Shown: positions 53,976 to 63,193 of the stretch, piece by piece | How positions within the stretch are numbered: the stretch's first letter is position 1 | Layout of the letters: each line of letters starts with the position of its first letter | Assembly: GCA_002702655.1 (NCBI GenBank) | Contig: PABB01000076.1 | Span: forward strand, 62,001 to 126,000 | Length of the DNA: 64,000 nucleotides | Origin: Planctomycetaceae bacterium | GTDB taxonomy: Bacteria > Planctomycetota > Planctomycetia > Pirellulales > Lacipirellulaceae | Direction: 5' to 3' | Program-made: the position numbers and the translations under genes | Notes under the pieces: model-generated | Database searches by the model: none | Told to the model about the DNA's origin: nothing | What the model saw: only the letters and a program-made list of their open reading frames with translations

Positions 53976-56900
53976 TCACGACGCCATCGCTTCTGGCGAC
54001 CGCAGCAACTTCGCCGCGGCGGCGATCAGTTCGCGGGGCGTAAACGGTTTGTAGAGTACCGCATTCGACGCCGCATCAACCTCGTCGGGTCGCCCCGCGC
54101 ACTGGTCCTTGACCCGCAGAATGGGGATCGCGCCGACCAACTCGCGAATCGGCGCGGGTAGCACGAGAGTTGCGCCGTTGGTCTCGCCGCCTACCGTGCC
54201 AAGCACCACCAGTCGTAGTTGGCGTCGATCGATCTCTTTGAGACTCTGTTGCGCGTCTTCCCAATTCGCGCACGTACGCACGTCCAAACCGCTCTCGGCC
54301 AGCGCCCGTCGCATATAGCCGCGCAACATGGAATTCTCATCGATAATCACAGCTTCGCCGCTTTGTCGGGGCGTTGCACCGTCGAACAGTTCCGCAGGTT
54401 CGGGCTCACTCAGCACTGCATTTTGTGAGCAACGGAAGTAGATCTCAAACGTCGACCCTCGCCCGACCTGCGAATCGATGCACAGGATGCCGCCGTGGCT
54501 GCGAATGATGCCGGCAACGGCTGCCAATCCCAGACCGTGCCCCGTAGTCTTGGTTGTAAAGAACGGGTCGAGAATCCGTTGGCAAACGTCGGCGGTCATT
54601 CCGCACCCGCGGTCCTCGACGGTCAACACGGCGTATTCGCCGCCGCTCAGGTCGTCGGCCGCCACGGCGCCGACGGCGATACGCTGGGCGATTTGGTCCT
54701 CTCCCAGCATTTGCACGCCGGTGCGCACCGTCACTTCGCCGAGGCGCCCATTCAGCGATTCGGAGGCATTCGTCATCAGATTCATGACCACCTGCCGAAG
54801 TTGGCCCTGGTCGCCGTCGATGGTCGCCGGCTCCAGATCGAGCCGGATCGTCGTCGTCTTGGCAAGCACGGTCCGCAGGAGGCCGACGATGTCCTTGACC
54901 AGGCGGTCCAGCCTAACAGCCTTGGGCACCGAGGAGCGGCCGCCGGCGTAAGTCAGCAACTGCTTGGTGAGCGAGGCGGCCCGCTGCGCCGCTGCAGCGA
55001 CTTCGTTCAACGGCTCAATCGCCGGCGACTGGTCGGGGAGGCGCATCTGAGCGACGGCCAGATTCGCCGATACGGCGGTAAGCATGTTGTTGAAATCGTG
55101 CGCAACCCCCGCGACCATCACGCCCAGGCTTTCCAGTCGTTGCGTCTCCAGCATCTGCCGTTCGAGGCGTCGACGGTCATCCTCGGCTCGCTTGCGTTCC
55201 GTCACGTCGAACGTGATGCCCAAGACGCGCTGCAATCCGCTGGCATCGTCGAGGTACGGACGGCCGTACGAACAAGTCCAACGTTCCCCGCGCTGCGGAT
55301 GCAGTAACCTGAACTCCGCGGAGAAAGCATCGCCCCGCTCCAAGGCCTGCTCGACCGAGCGCTGCAAAGCATCGCGATCGCCCTGATGTACGTGCCGTAG
55401 CGCCTCGGCGAAATCAACAGGCTTGTCGCTAACCGACACGCCCCAAAGATCGTACATCTCGCGCGACCACCAAGCCGTGTTGTCGCGGGTATTCCATTCC
55501 CAGGCGCCCGCCTGAGCACAGCTCAACGCAAGCTCTAAACGCTGCTCGCTCCGTTTGACATCCTCCAGCAACTGCTTTCGCTCAGTCGCATCGAAACTGA
55601 TGCCGGCCATGCGGACGGGACGAGCGTCCTCGTCGCAGACGACCTGCCCCAGAGACAGGATCCAACGCGTTCCGCGGCGAGGGTGATGAATGCAGAACTC
55701 GTGGCGATAAAGCGAGCGATTTGCAATGGCTTGCTCGGCGGCTTCGAGGACACGCTGCCGGTCTTCGTCCCGAATGCACGCGGCCGAATTCTCCCAAGTC
55801 ATCGCCGTGCCCGGTTCCACGCCCCAAATCTCATACATCTCAGGCGACCACCAGGCCAATCCGCTCTCCAAATCCCAGTCCCACGCGCCCCCGCCCGAAC
55901 CGGCCAACGCCAGCCGCAACCGCTCCTCCCGGGTCTCCAGTTCGACGACAGACTGTTTCAAAGCGGTGATATCTTGGCTAAACCCGGCCACCCGCACCAC
56001 GTTGCCGCTGGCGTCGCGCGTCGACCAACTCACGCTGCGCGTCCAAATCACCTGTCCGTCGGGCCGCGTCAACCGAAACTCCTGCTCTACCTTCGCCGCG
56101 CCATTCTGCAGCGCCGCCATCTTCTTCTGAGCACGCCGCTGATCGGCCGGCGACAACATCTGGTGGTAGCACTCGAACGACGGCTGCGTCGTAGCCGGGT
56201 CGAGCCCTAGGAGTTCAAACAGCGGTTCGGACCACCACAGTTTGCCGCTGGCGCAATCCCACGACCAATTCCCCAGTTGAGCGAGCCGGCGCGCTTCGCG
56301 CAAGTGTTCTTCCGTTTCGCAAAGCGCTTCGTCGGCTTGATGACGCTTGGTGACATCAGCAAGGTATGTGTGCCATTGCACGTCGCCGCTGGGCAGTTGA
56401 TGCGGGACGCCGCGAGCTTCGATCCAAGCTTCGCCGCCGCAGCGGCCCTGCAGGCGAAACTCGGCTGCGCAGGGAGTCATCGTCCGCGCCGAATCCGCCA
56501 GACTCGCTTCCACGCCAGGGCGATCGTCCGGATGAATCGTGTTGAACAAGACCCGGGCGTCGGCCGCTTCGTCCGGCAGGTCCAAGCCGGTCAGTTCGCT
56601 TAACGGCATACTGACGAACGGAAAAGCCATGCTGCCGTCGGGCGACATCTGAAGGGTGCAGATCACCGCGGGCACGGCGGCCACGATGCCCGCCAGCCGA
56701 TCGCGTTCGCACTGCAACTGCTCCTCGGCCTGCTTGCGGGCGGTGATGTCGCGGGCAATGCCAATCACGCCCGCGACATCGCCGCTGGCGTTTCGAAACG
56801 GGAACTTCAGCGTTAGGACTGTCTTCCGGCCTGCAGACGTTTCCAATTCGTACTCGAACGCCTCGCCGGCGGCCTGCAACTTCACTTGCTGATCGTGTTT

Positions 56901-57356
56901 CTGAAGCGTGGCGGCGATCTCCGGACCAAATAATTCGACGTCGCCCCTGCCGAGCGTCTGGGCCGCGGGGCGTCCTATCGTCCTGACCGCGGCTTCGTTG
57001 ACCATGAGGTATCGACCGTCCGCGTCCTTGGCAAAAACCGCGTCGTCCGTGCCGTCAATGACGCTCCACGCCAATGCATTTGCAGTTTCGATCTCGTCCA
57101 GGTGTCGCTTGACCAGTTGATGGATCAGCAACGCGGATGCGGCGACAAAAAGCAGCCCTTTGCTGCATGAAGCCAGGAAGCCGGTCAACGTTTCCATGCC
57201 TGTCAACACGAGCCAGGCGTCAGACATCACGATCCAAGCCGCGCCCGCGATCAGGTAGATGCCAGCGATGCGAAGATGAGAACCGCGTTTGCCGCGCTCT
57301 TCTCGCTGGGCGGGGTCCATCCCCCGTCGATGTTGGACATGCGTGAATCGTCTCAT
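53976..57356 (-). CDS. multi-PAS hybrid sensor histidine kinase with degenerate receiver
   Basis: About 1126 residues. Two N-terminal helices (about 29-75) are followed by five PAS/PAC units (about 80-205, 215-345, 355-485, 490-610, 620-740) with typical W-W-S and DITA/DVTERK ends. The kinase core has H-box VAHDFNNM (His near 753), N-box NLMTNASES, and G-boxes DRGCGM and GHGLGLAAV, so it should autophosphorylate. The last ~120 residues are receiver-like (VIIDENSMLRGYM, then YKPFTPREL) but the phospho-acceptor Asp is replaced by Gly (LVVLGTVGG). Starts ATG 57356 or 57320 are both possible. Partner regulator and signal are unknown; no response regulator gene is adjacent. Confidence 0.9.
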   Translation of the reverse strand: MRRFTHVQHRRGMDPAQREERGKRGSHLRIAGIYLIAGAAWIVMSDAWLVLTGMETLTGFLASCSKGLLFVAASALLIHQLVKRHLDEIETANALAWSVIDGTDDAVFAKDADGRYLMVNEAAVRTIGRPAAQTLGRGDVELFGPEIAATLQKHDQQVKLQAAGEAFEYELETSAGRKTVLTLKFPFRNASGDVAGVIGIARDITARKQAEEQLQCERDRLAGIVAAVPAVICTLQMSPDGSMAFPFVSMPLSELTGLDLPDEAADARVLFNTIHPDDRPGVEASLADSARTMTPCAAEFRLQGRCGGEAWIEARGVPHQLPSGDVQWHTYLADVTKRHQADEALCETEEHLREARRLAQLGNWSWDCASGKLWWSEPLFELLGLDPATTQPSFECYHQMLSPADQRRAQKKMAALQNGAAKVEQEFRLTRPDGQVIWTRSVSWSTRDASGNVVRVAGFSQDITALKQSVVELETREERLRLALAGSGGGAWDWDLESGLAWWSPEMYEIWGVEPGTAMTWENSAACIRDEDRQRVLEAAEQAIANRSLYRHEFCIHHPRRGTRWILSLGQVVCDEDARPVRMAGISFDATERKQLLEDVKRSEQRLELALSCAQAGAWEWNTRDNTAWWSREMYDLWGVSVSDKPVDFAEALRHVHQGDRDALQRSVEQALERGDAFSAEFRLLHPQRGERWTCSYGRPYLDDASGLQRVLGITFDVTERKRAEDDRRRLERQMLETQRLESLGVMVAGVAHDFNNMLTAVSANLAVAQMRLPDQSPAIEPLNEVAAAAQRAASLTKQLLTYAGGRSSVPKAVRLDRLVKDIVGLLRTVLAKTTTIRLDLEPATIDGDQGQLRQVVMNLMTNASESLNGRLGEVTVRTGVQMLGEDQIAQRIAVGAVAADDLSGGEYAVLTVEDRGCGMTADVCQRILDPFFTTKTTGHGLGLAAVAGIIRSHGGILCIDSQVGRGSTFEIYFRCSQNAVLSEPEPAELFDGATPRQSGEAVIIDENSMLRGYMRRALAESGLDVRTCANWEDAQQSLKEIDRRQLRLVVLGTVGGETNGATLVLPAPIRELVGAIPILRVKDQCAGRPDEVDAASNAVLYKPFTPRELIAAAAKLLRSPEAMAS

Positions 57357-57615
57357 GCGTCTGGGCCGAAAAAGTCGTACCGATATCCTGCGGTTTGCGC
57401 ACCGCAGGCGCCTCAAGCGGCGCGAGGGAAAAGTGGGCGCAAGGCACTCTGCTAAGGGTGCGCGCAGCCGCAGCGCACGACCTCCCGCGGGCGAATGAGA
57501 CTGAAGTCAGCCGCGTGAGACAAGCGTAGAATCCACCACCCGAAGGTGCGCGATCCTGCCAAGCTCCCCAGCATCCGCCGTGGCAGGACAGAAAGCCCCG
57601 AGAACAAGCGGCTAT

Positions 57616-59097
57616 TTAGCCCAGTTTAACAGTCACGGTCTTGTTCTCGGTGTACGCCGCGAGGCCTTCCTCGCCCAGTTCGCGGCCGATGCCACTGGCC
57701 TTGAAGCCGCCGAACGGGGCGGCGCTGTCGAACTGGTTGTAGCAGTTGACCCACACGGTGCCGGCCCGCAGCTTGGCAGCCAGCCGATGGGCCTTGCTGA
57801 TGTCGCGGGTCCACACCGCCGCGGCCAGGCCGAAGTCGGTGTCATTGGCCCGCTTGGCGATTTCGTCCACGTCGTCAAACTTGAGCACGCTCAGCACGGG
57901 GCCGAAGATTTCCTCCCGGGCAATCCGCATGTCGTCCTGCACGTCGGTGAACACGGTGGGCTCGACAAAGTAGCCCTGACTGCCGCAACGGGCGCCGCCG
58001 GTCGCCAGATTGGCGCCATCGGCTTTGCCGAAGTCGACGTACTTCAGGATCTTGTCGAACTGCGCCTGGTCGACCTGCGGGCCCTGTTCGGTGTCGGGGT
58101 CAAAGGGATCGCCGACTTTGCGATCTTCACTCAGCTTGACCAGCCGTTCGACCACGCTGTCGTACGCCTTGCTCTGCACGTACAACCGGCTGCCGGCACA
58201 GCAGCATTGTCCCTGGTTGAAGAACAGCCCCGAGTGCGAGCCGTCGATGGCCAATTCCATGTCGGCGTCATCGAAGATGATGTTGGGGCTCTTGCCGCCC
58301 AGCTCAAAAGTGAGCCGTTTGACGGTGTCGGCCGCGGCGCGTTGGATGATCTTGGCGGTCGCCCCTTCGCCCGTGAACGCGATTTTGTCGACGCCCGGAT
58401 GCTCGACCAACGCCGCCCCAGCCGTGGGGCCGTAGCCCGGCACCACGTTGATCACGCCATCGGGGATGCCCGCCTTCTGCGCCAGCCGGGCCATCCGCAA
58501 GCAGGAGAGCGGCGTCTGCTCGGCCGGCTTCATCACGATCGTGCAGCCGGCGGCCAGCGCCGGCCCCCACTTCCACGCGACCATCAGCGCCGGGAAATTC
58601 CAGGGAATGATTTGACCGACGACGCCCACCGGCTCGCGACGGGTGTAGCAGAAGACCTCGCCGTCCACGGGGATCGTGGCGCCCTGGATCTTGTCGGCCC
58701 AACCGGCATAGTACCGCAGGCACTGGATGACCAACGGAATATCCGCCGCCTTCGCGTCCTTGATTGGTTTGCCGTTGTCGAGCGTCTCGATCGCCGCCAA
58801 CTCATCGGCTTCCGCCTCGATCAAGTCGGCAAGCTTGTACATCAGTCGGCCGCGCTCGCGGGCGTCCATCCGCGACCACTCGCCGCCGTCGAATTGAGCG
58901 CGGGCCGCATCAACCGCGGCGTCGATGTCCTCCTTATCCCCCTCGGCCACCTGGGCGATGACCTCTTCAGTCGCCGGGTGAATCGTGTCAAACGTCTTGC
59001 CACTGGCAGCGGGAACCCACTTGCCGCCAATAAAGCACTGCGTCTGACGGATTTGCGGACGAGCCACTTTGGACGAGGGCGAAGCAACGGTAGCCAT
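57616..59097 (-). CDS. NAD(P)+-dependent aldehyde dehydrogenase
   Basis: 493-residue ALDH superfamily enzyme oxidising an aldehyde to the acid. NAD-site and catalytic elements are intact: [20 protein letters not shown], the general base Glu in [10 protein letters not shown], and the nucleophilic Cys in [26 protein letters not shown] and GTVWVNCYN complete the pattern. It resembles class 1/2 and betaine-aldehyde-type enzymes; the physiological substrate is not clear. ATG 59097 has a GGAGGAA ribosome site and begins the family alignment. A 3' gap of about 195 bases separates it from the histidine kinase start region. Confidence 0.93.
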   Translation of the reverse strand: MATVASPSSKVARPQIRQTQCFIGGKWVPAASGKTFDTIHPATEEVIAQVAEGDKEDIDAAVDAARAQFDGGEWSRMDARERGRLMYKLADLIEAEADELAAIETLDNGKPIKDAKAADIPLVIQCLRYYAGWADKIQGATIPVDGEVFCYTRREPVGVVGQIIPWNFPALMVAWKWGPALAAGCTIVMKPAEQTPLSCLRMARLAQKAGIPDGVINVVPGYGPTAGAALVEHPGVDKIAFTGEGATAKIIQRAAADTVKRLTFELGGKSPNIIFDDADMELAIDGSHSGLFFNQGQCCCAGSRLYVQSKAYDSVVERLVKLSEDRKVGDPFDPDTEQGPQVDQAQFDKILKYVDFGKADGANLATGGARCGSQGYFVEPTVFTDVQDDMRIAREEIFGPVLSVLKFDDVDEIAKRANDTDFGLAAAVWTRDISKAHRLAAKLRAGTVWVNCYNQFDSAAPFGGFKASGIGRELGEEGLAAYTENKTVTVKLG

Positions 59098-59284
59098 GGC
59101 GATTCCTCCGGCCGGCTGGGAGTATTGTATTGGAGAAGCGTGTGATAAGGACGCCCGCAGCGTCGAATGGCGCAAGAAGCGCCACTGCGAGGCGTTGATC
59201 AGCGGACCGCGGATTGTACCAGAAAATGGGTGCGGTGCGAAACGAATTGACCGGTCGAACCGTCGGCGATCAGACGCATTCGAT

Positions 59285-59338
59285 GGTTTAACCGCGGGGC
59301 TTGTCCCGCGCACCCGCCGCAAGCGGCGGGGCTAAACC
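59285..59338. repeat. palindromic element overlapping the end of the GNAT gene
   Basis: Ends GGTTTA and TAAACC (6-base inverted), with two internal stem-loops: CGCGGG/CCCGCG (59293-59310) and CCCGCCGC/GCGGCGGG (59313-59330). On the minus strand the stop codon TAG (59332-59334) and the last two codons of the GNAT gene lie inside it. Looks like a dispersed REP-type repeat. Confidence 0.65.
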
Positions 59339-60318
59339 GTCTGGCTGGCGCCGGCCCCGCCGCCGTTTTTGCGGAACACGACCCCCTCGTCGACCGTCGT
59401 GAAACCCAGCTTTTCGTAAAACGCCAGCGCCGCCTCATTGGTCGCCATGGTTTGAGCTTCGATGACCGACACGCCCCGGCGGCGGAGCAGGCGCAGCGCC
59501 TCGCCGACCAGATACGTGGCCAGCCCGCGGCGGCGATGCTGGGGCTCGACATACAACTCGTACAACCCCGCGGTACACATGCCCCAGCCGGCCGACATCG
59601 GCTGGACGTCCCAGAACGTCGCAGTGGCGATGGGCGTACGTTGGTAGCGGTCGATCAACTGGAACCGGTCGCGCTGCAGGCAACCCCAAACGCACGCCTC
59701 CCACCAGGTCTGAGCGCGAGGATCGAGCACCTCAAGAAGTTCCGTCGTCCGTTTGACGGCACGCACCTCGCGACCCACCGGCGGGCGGAACCGGACCAGA
59801 TCGCACTGTAGGATCCGCACGCGGCTCGCTTCCTGGTAATCGCGGGCCAGCGCCGTGCGCTGCAACAGGGCGTCGCTTTGCAGCACGCCGGGCAACTCGC
59901 TGCCGCCGTACAGTCCCAGGTAGAAGGAATTAAGCGGCTGAATGCCGCCGGCGTACAACACGCTCGCCCCGCGACCGCGGAGATACGCCTCGCTGGCCGC
60001 CAGCAGGTCGCTGGCCAGGGCGTCGTCCTGGTGGGCGCTGTGCAGCATCAGCATGTGGGTCGTCCCCAGCGACGTATCGAGTCCCGATCCCGCGTCATTC
60101 GGCCCGAACGCGCCGTGGGCGAAGCCCCGTGGCCGGCCGTCTTGGGTGGCGACAATGAGCCCCTGGCGATCGAAATGCGGCTTGGAGAAGACGCCGAATT
60201 CCAGGATTGGCGCGGACACCTGCTGCAGGACCCCCCGTTGGGGCGGCTGGCTGCGCCAGATTTCCGCCAAATGCGGAGGGTCGGAATTGCGGAAGGGTCG
60301 AAGCTGATACACAGCCAA
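59332..60318 (-). CDS. tandem GNAT N-acetyltransferase
   Basis: 328-residue protein with two GNAT domains. The C-terminal one (about 180-320) is clear: a long central strand, LYELYVEPQHRRRGLATYLVGEAL where Arg/Gly bind acetyl-CoA, and NEAALAFYEKLGFTTV. The N-terminal one (about 5-160) has weaker homology and a HQDDALASDLLAASEAYLRGRGA element. Such double-GNAT proteins acylate small amines or antibiotics, or are only partly active; the substrate is unknown. The last residues (TV) and the stop come from a palindromic repeat. It is divergent from the DUF1559 gene. Confidence 0.85.
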   Translation of the reverse strand: MAVYQLRPFRNSDPPHLAEIWRSQPPQRGVLQQVSAPILEFGVFSKPHFDRQGLIVATQDGRPRGFAHGAFGPNDAGSGLDTSLGTTHMLMLHSAHQDDALASDLLAASEAYLRGRGASVLYAGGIQPLNSFYLGLYGGSELPGVLQSDALLQRTALARDYQEASRVRILQCDLVRFRPPVGREVRAVKRTTELLEVLDPRAQTWWEACVWGCLQRDRFQLIDRYQRTPIATATFWDVQPMSAGWGMCTAGLYELYVEPQHRRRGLATYLVGEALRLLRRRGVSVIEAQTMATNEAALAFYEKLGFTTVDEGVVFRKNGGGAGASQTV

Positions 60319-60713
60319 AGCCTAGCGGTCGACGGTGTCCATGCGGCAAAGCGGAACGTGCTGCATCTGGTCATCCTAGCTCCCCGCCGCCTCGCCGCAA
60401 AGCGGGCCCCGGCAAGGGATAACGAGATTCAGAGTCGATCGGACAAGGCCAAAGCGACGAAATCCCGCTGCTGCGGCACCCCCTGGCCAGCAGACGGACG
60501 GACGCCCGGGCCGGGGTGCGCCGCCCGAGGAGGCCTCGCCGATTGCAGCTCGCGTCGCGTCCTGGCTTTTGAAAAGCCGTCGCAGCGATCGCGGCGACGT
60601 GGCTGTTTACCCCTATAAGGGCGGCAATTTGTTTTGCAGCTCGCGCCGCCACGCCGCTATCATCGGGGCATGGCCGCCAGCCTTCTCTCACCCGCGCGCA
60701 TGTGAGGCTTATC
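60319..60713. other. divergent intergenic region
   Basis: 395 bases between the GNAT and DUF1559 genes. A promoter-like sequence facing the DUF1559 gene is listed separately, and a GGCTTTTGAAAAGCC palindrome occurs near 60571. No other gene is supported. Confidence 0.4.
60634..60663 (+). promoter_or_regulatory. putative sigma-70 promoter of the DUF1559 gene
   Basis: TTGCAG (60634-60639) and TATCAT (60658-60663) with an 18-base spacer, about 50 bases before ATG 60714; a GAGG ribosome site follows. Confidence 0.45.
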
Positions 60714-61730
60714 ATGCAAGAAGCCGCTCTGCCCAGCCGCTACACGTCGACGCGTCTGCGCGGCTTCACGCTGGTCGAATTGCTGGTCGTCGTCGCCATT
60801 ATCGGCGTGTTGGTCGCCCTGTTGCTGCCCGCCGTGCAGGCGGCTCGCGAAGCGTCGCGACGCAGCCGATGCCAAAGCCGGATGCGCAATCTCACGCTGG
60901 CGGCGCTCAACTTTGAATCGGCCCGGCAGTACTTCGCGCCGGCGGCGCAAGACCGCCACGGCGATCCCCCGGCGAACGTCAAACCGCTGCTGGCCACCCA
61001 CAATGGCATTTCGCTGCTGCTGCCGTACTTCGAGCAGGGTAACCGCTTCGCGCTGATCGACTTCGACTGGGATTGGGACGACACGCGCCATTCGAAGAAC
61101 GAGCAGCACACCAAGCAAGATCTTGACGGCATTCTCATCTGCCCTTCGACGCCGGTCGGCGTCTTGGGGCGCAACGCCACCGACTACATTGCCGCCAACC
61201 GTGTCGATGTCGAAGGCGGCAAGAGCTTGGCGAAGCTCGTCTCGCGCAGGCTGGTGGACGGGAAGAACGGCTTGCCCGAAAGCGACCGGGCGTGGGACAA
61301 CGTTCTGCAGTACGACTTTCTGAGTCTGACGAAGCCGCAGCAAACCGACCGCCGCCGCACCCGCGCCGCGGAGGTCGCCGATGGCCTGTCCAACACCTGG
61401 ATGTACTTCGAGTCAGCCGGCAAGCCGTACATGTTCGGTTGGTACCAGAAGTCGAGCGCACCGAGGCCGGAATTCTATTCGGGCGAAGAGAACCGACAGA
61501 TCAACAGCCGATTTCGTTGGGCCAGTCCGCGAACCTGGATGACCATCAACAATTTCTGCGGCGAGTCGCAGATCATCAACTGCAACAACGTCAGCCAGCC
61601 CTACGGCTTTCATCCCGGCGGGATCAACATCAGCTCCGCCGACGGCAGCGTTGATTTCTACGACGAGGGCATGGATCCCAATGTGGTGGTGGCCCGCGTG
61701 ACGATGGCCGGCGGGGAAATCGAGCACTGA
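60714..61730 (+). CDS. DUF1559 protein with prepilin-type N-terminus
   Basis: 338-residue protein of the planctomycete-typical DUF1559 family. Residues about 17-38 form a type IV prepilin-like leader: [20 protein letters not shown], cut after Gly by a prepilin peptidase. The body carries family motifs QAAREASRR near 45-55, an Asn/Trp-rich middle, and the C-terminal [20 protein letters not shown]. These proteins form pseudopilin-like surface structures; the precise role is unknown. ATG 60714 follows a GAGG ribosome site; an in-frame GTG at 60702 is less likely. No other pilus genes are adjacent. Confidence 0.92.
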   Translation: MQEAALPSRYTSTRLRGFTLVELLVVVAIIGVLVALLLPAVQAAREASRRSRCQSRMRNLTLAALNFESARQYFAPAAQDRHGDPPANVKPLLATHNGISLLLPYFEQGNRFALIDFDWDWDDTRHSKNEQHTKQDLDGILICPSTPVGVLGRNATDYIAANRVDVEGGKSLAKLVSRRLVDGKNGLPESDRAWDNVLQYDFLSLTKPQQTDRRRTRAAEVADGLSNTWMYFESAGKPYMFGWYQKSSAPRPEFYSGEENRQINSRFRWASPRTWMTINNFCGESQIINCNNVSQPYGFHPGGINISSADGSVDFYDEGMDPNVVVARVTMAGGEIEH

Positions 61731-61831
61731 TCTCCACGGCGAGCGGCCCCGCTGGTCGACTTGCGCGGGCCAATCGGCTACACTCCGCGGACTTCTGCTG
61801 TCCGCCCCGTACCACGTGTCGCCGACCCGCC

Positions 61832-62554
61832 ATGAGCGTCGTTTCGCTAATTGATCACGCCGTTCTGCAACCGACTCAAACCGACGCCCACTTGCGCGTC
61901 GCCTGTGAAATGTGCAAGCGCGTCGGCGCGGCCAGCGTGTGCGTCAAGCCGTCGATGGTCCCGCTGACCGCCGAGTTGCTCGCCGGTTCGTCGGTCGTGC
62001 CCAGCACGGTGATCGGCTTCCCCCACGGCGGCACGTCGACGGGAGCGAAGGTCCGCGAAACGGAAATCGCCGTCGCCGAGGGCGCCCGCGAAGTCGACAT
62101 GGTCGTCAATCTGGGGCGCGTGCTGGCCGAAGACTGGAGCTTTGTCGAAGTCGACATCCGCGCGGTCGTCGAAGCGGCCCGCGCCGGCGACGCCATCACC
62201 AAGGTGATTTTCGAAACCGGTCTGCTGCCCACGGACGAACTGAAGATTCGGCTCTGCGAAGTCAGCGAGAGGGCCGGCGCCGCGTTTGTGAAAACGTCGA
62301 CCGGTTTCGGCATGATCAAAGGCGACGGCGGCGCCATGTACTCCACCGGCGCCACGGACCACGACATCGCGCTGATGCGCGCCCACGTGTCCGACGCGGT
62401 GCAAGTGAAAGCCTCCGGCGGCATCCGCTCGCTGGCCGACGCCCAACGATTCGTCGCCCTGGGCGCCACCCGCCTGGGCACCAGCGGCACCGAAGCCATC
62501 GCGGCGGCCGAAGCCGGCGAAGATCCCGGCGCGTCGTCCGGCGGAGCGTATTGA
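61832..62554 (+). CDS. deoC: deoxyribose-phosphate aldolase
   Basis: 240-residue class I aldolase splitting 2-deoxyribose-5-phosphate into acetaldehyde and glyceraldehyde-3-phosphate. The Schiff-base Lys lies in AFVKTSTGFG (about residue 152), preceded by ITKVIFETGLL; DMVVNLGRVL and VKASGGIRS (second Lys) complete the DeoC signature. Length equals that of bacterial enzymes. It lies upstream of a purine nucleoside phosphorylase with 639 bases between them, filled by an inverted-repeat-flanked gene; the two fit a nucleoside-salvage operon. Confidence 0.95.
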   Translation: MSVVSLIDHAVLQPTQTDAHLRVACEMCKRVGAASVCVKPSMVPLTAELLAGSSVVPSTVIGFPHGGTSTGAKVRETEIAVAEGAREVDMVVNLGRVLAEDWSFVEVDIRAVVEAARAGDAITKVIFETGLLPTDELKIRLCEVSERAGAAFVKTSTGFGMIKGDGGAMYSTGATDHDIALMRAHVSDAVQVKASGGIRSLADAQRFVALGATRLGTSGTEAIAAAEAGEDPGASSGGAY

Positions 62555-62568
62555 GATCCCACTGAGTA

Positions 62569-63173
62569 AACCGCCAAGGACGCCAAGAGCGCCAAGGAGA
62601 AATGGCGCCTCTCAAGAGCGACGTGCCGCGAAACCGAGTGATGCCTCACATCCCCGATTTGTGTGAATGTACGGAATTGCCGACGAGCGCACCGCACGTC
62701 GTAGCGGTAGGATGGCTAAGCGGCGGAAGTGAATTTCCAACCGGCAGGACCCCCGATTCGACGTTTCGCCGTCTGGTTGAATTCGCCAAAAAACCATGGC
62801 AACCATTCGCTATCGCAGGAATTCACGCATGCGATTTGTGTCAGTTCGACGGCGAGAAGTCGGGATCGGCAAACATGTACTTCCCGCACGCCGGAAAAAT
62901 CTATGTGGCGCCAGAATTGATCACACACTACATCAATGCACACAATTACAGACCGCCAGATGAATTCCTAGCGGCCGTTGACGCATGTCCGCCGATGCAC
63001 TCGATGGAGTACAAGCACAAATTGCTCTCCTGCATGGGCCAGATTCTCTGGAAGAACCCGTTCGACGCAAATCCCGATCCTCACTGAATCCAGCAATCGC
63101 GACTGACGGCAAGATTCCGCGAACGCAGACCCTGCATTTGCTCCCCTTGGCGCTCATGGCGACCTTGGCGGTT
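62569..63173. repeat. inverted-repeat-flanked cassette between deoC and the phosphorylase
   Basis: About 30-base inverted repeats at 62569-62599 and 63143-63173 (core CCGCCAAGG...AGCGCCAAGG, about 3 mismatches) bracket a single lower-GC gene. The arrangement resembles a small non-autonomous element; no transposase or target-site duplication was recognised. Confidence 0.55.
62641..63087 (+). CDS. hypothetical protein in an inverted-repeat cassette
   Basis: About 148 residues from ATG 62641, unrecognised. Features: CECTELP near the start, HVVAVGWLSGGSEFPTG, GIHACDLCQF and YINAHNYRPPDEFLAAVDACPPM; six or more Cys and several His could bind metal. No signal peptide or membrane helix. Its base composition is visibly lower in GC than that of its neighbours (by eye) and it sits between inverted repeats, which points to recent acquisition. 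The open frame extends 13 codons further 5' but ATG 62641 follows best. No function can be given; a toxin, an immunity protein or an enzyme of an accessory system are all possible. Confidence 0.6.
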   Translation: MPHIPDLCECTELPTSAPHVVAVGWLSGGSEFPTGRTPDSTFRRLVEFAKKPWQPFAIAGIHACDLCQFDGEKSGSANMYFPHAGKIYVAPELITHYINAHNYRPPDEFLAAVDACPPMHSMEYKHKLLSCMGQILWKNPFDANPDPH

Positions 63174-63193
63174 CAAGAACCAGAACAATAATC

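Noticed and set aside
60571-60585. GGCTTTTGAAAAGCC palindrome upstream of the DUF1559 gene as an operator
   Set aside because: Single short palindrome away from the likely promoter and without a second copy; not enough to call a regulator site.
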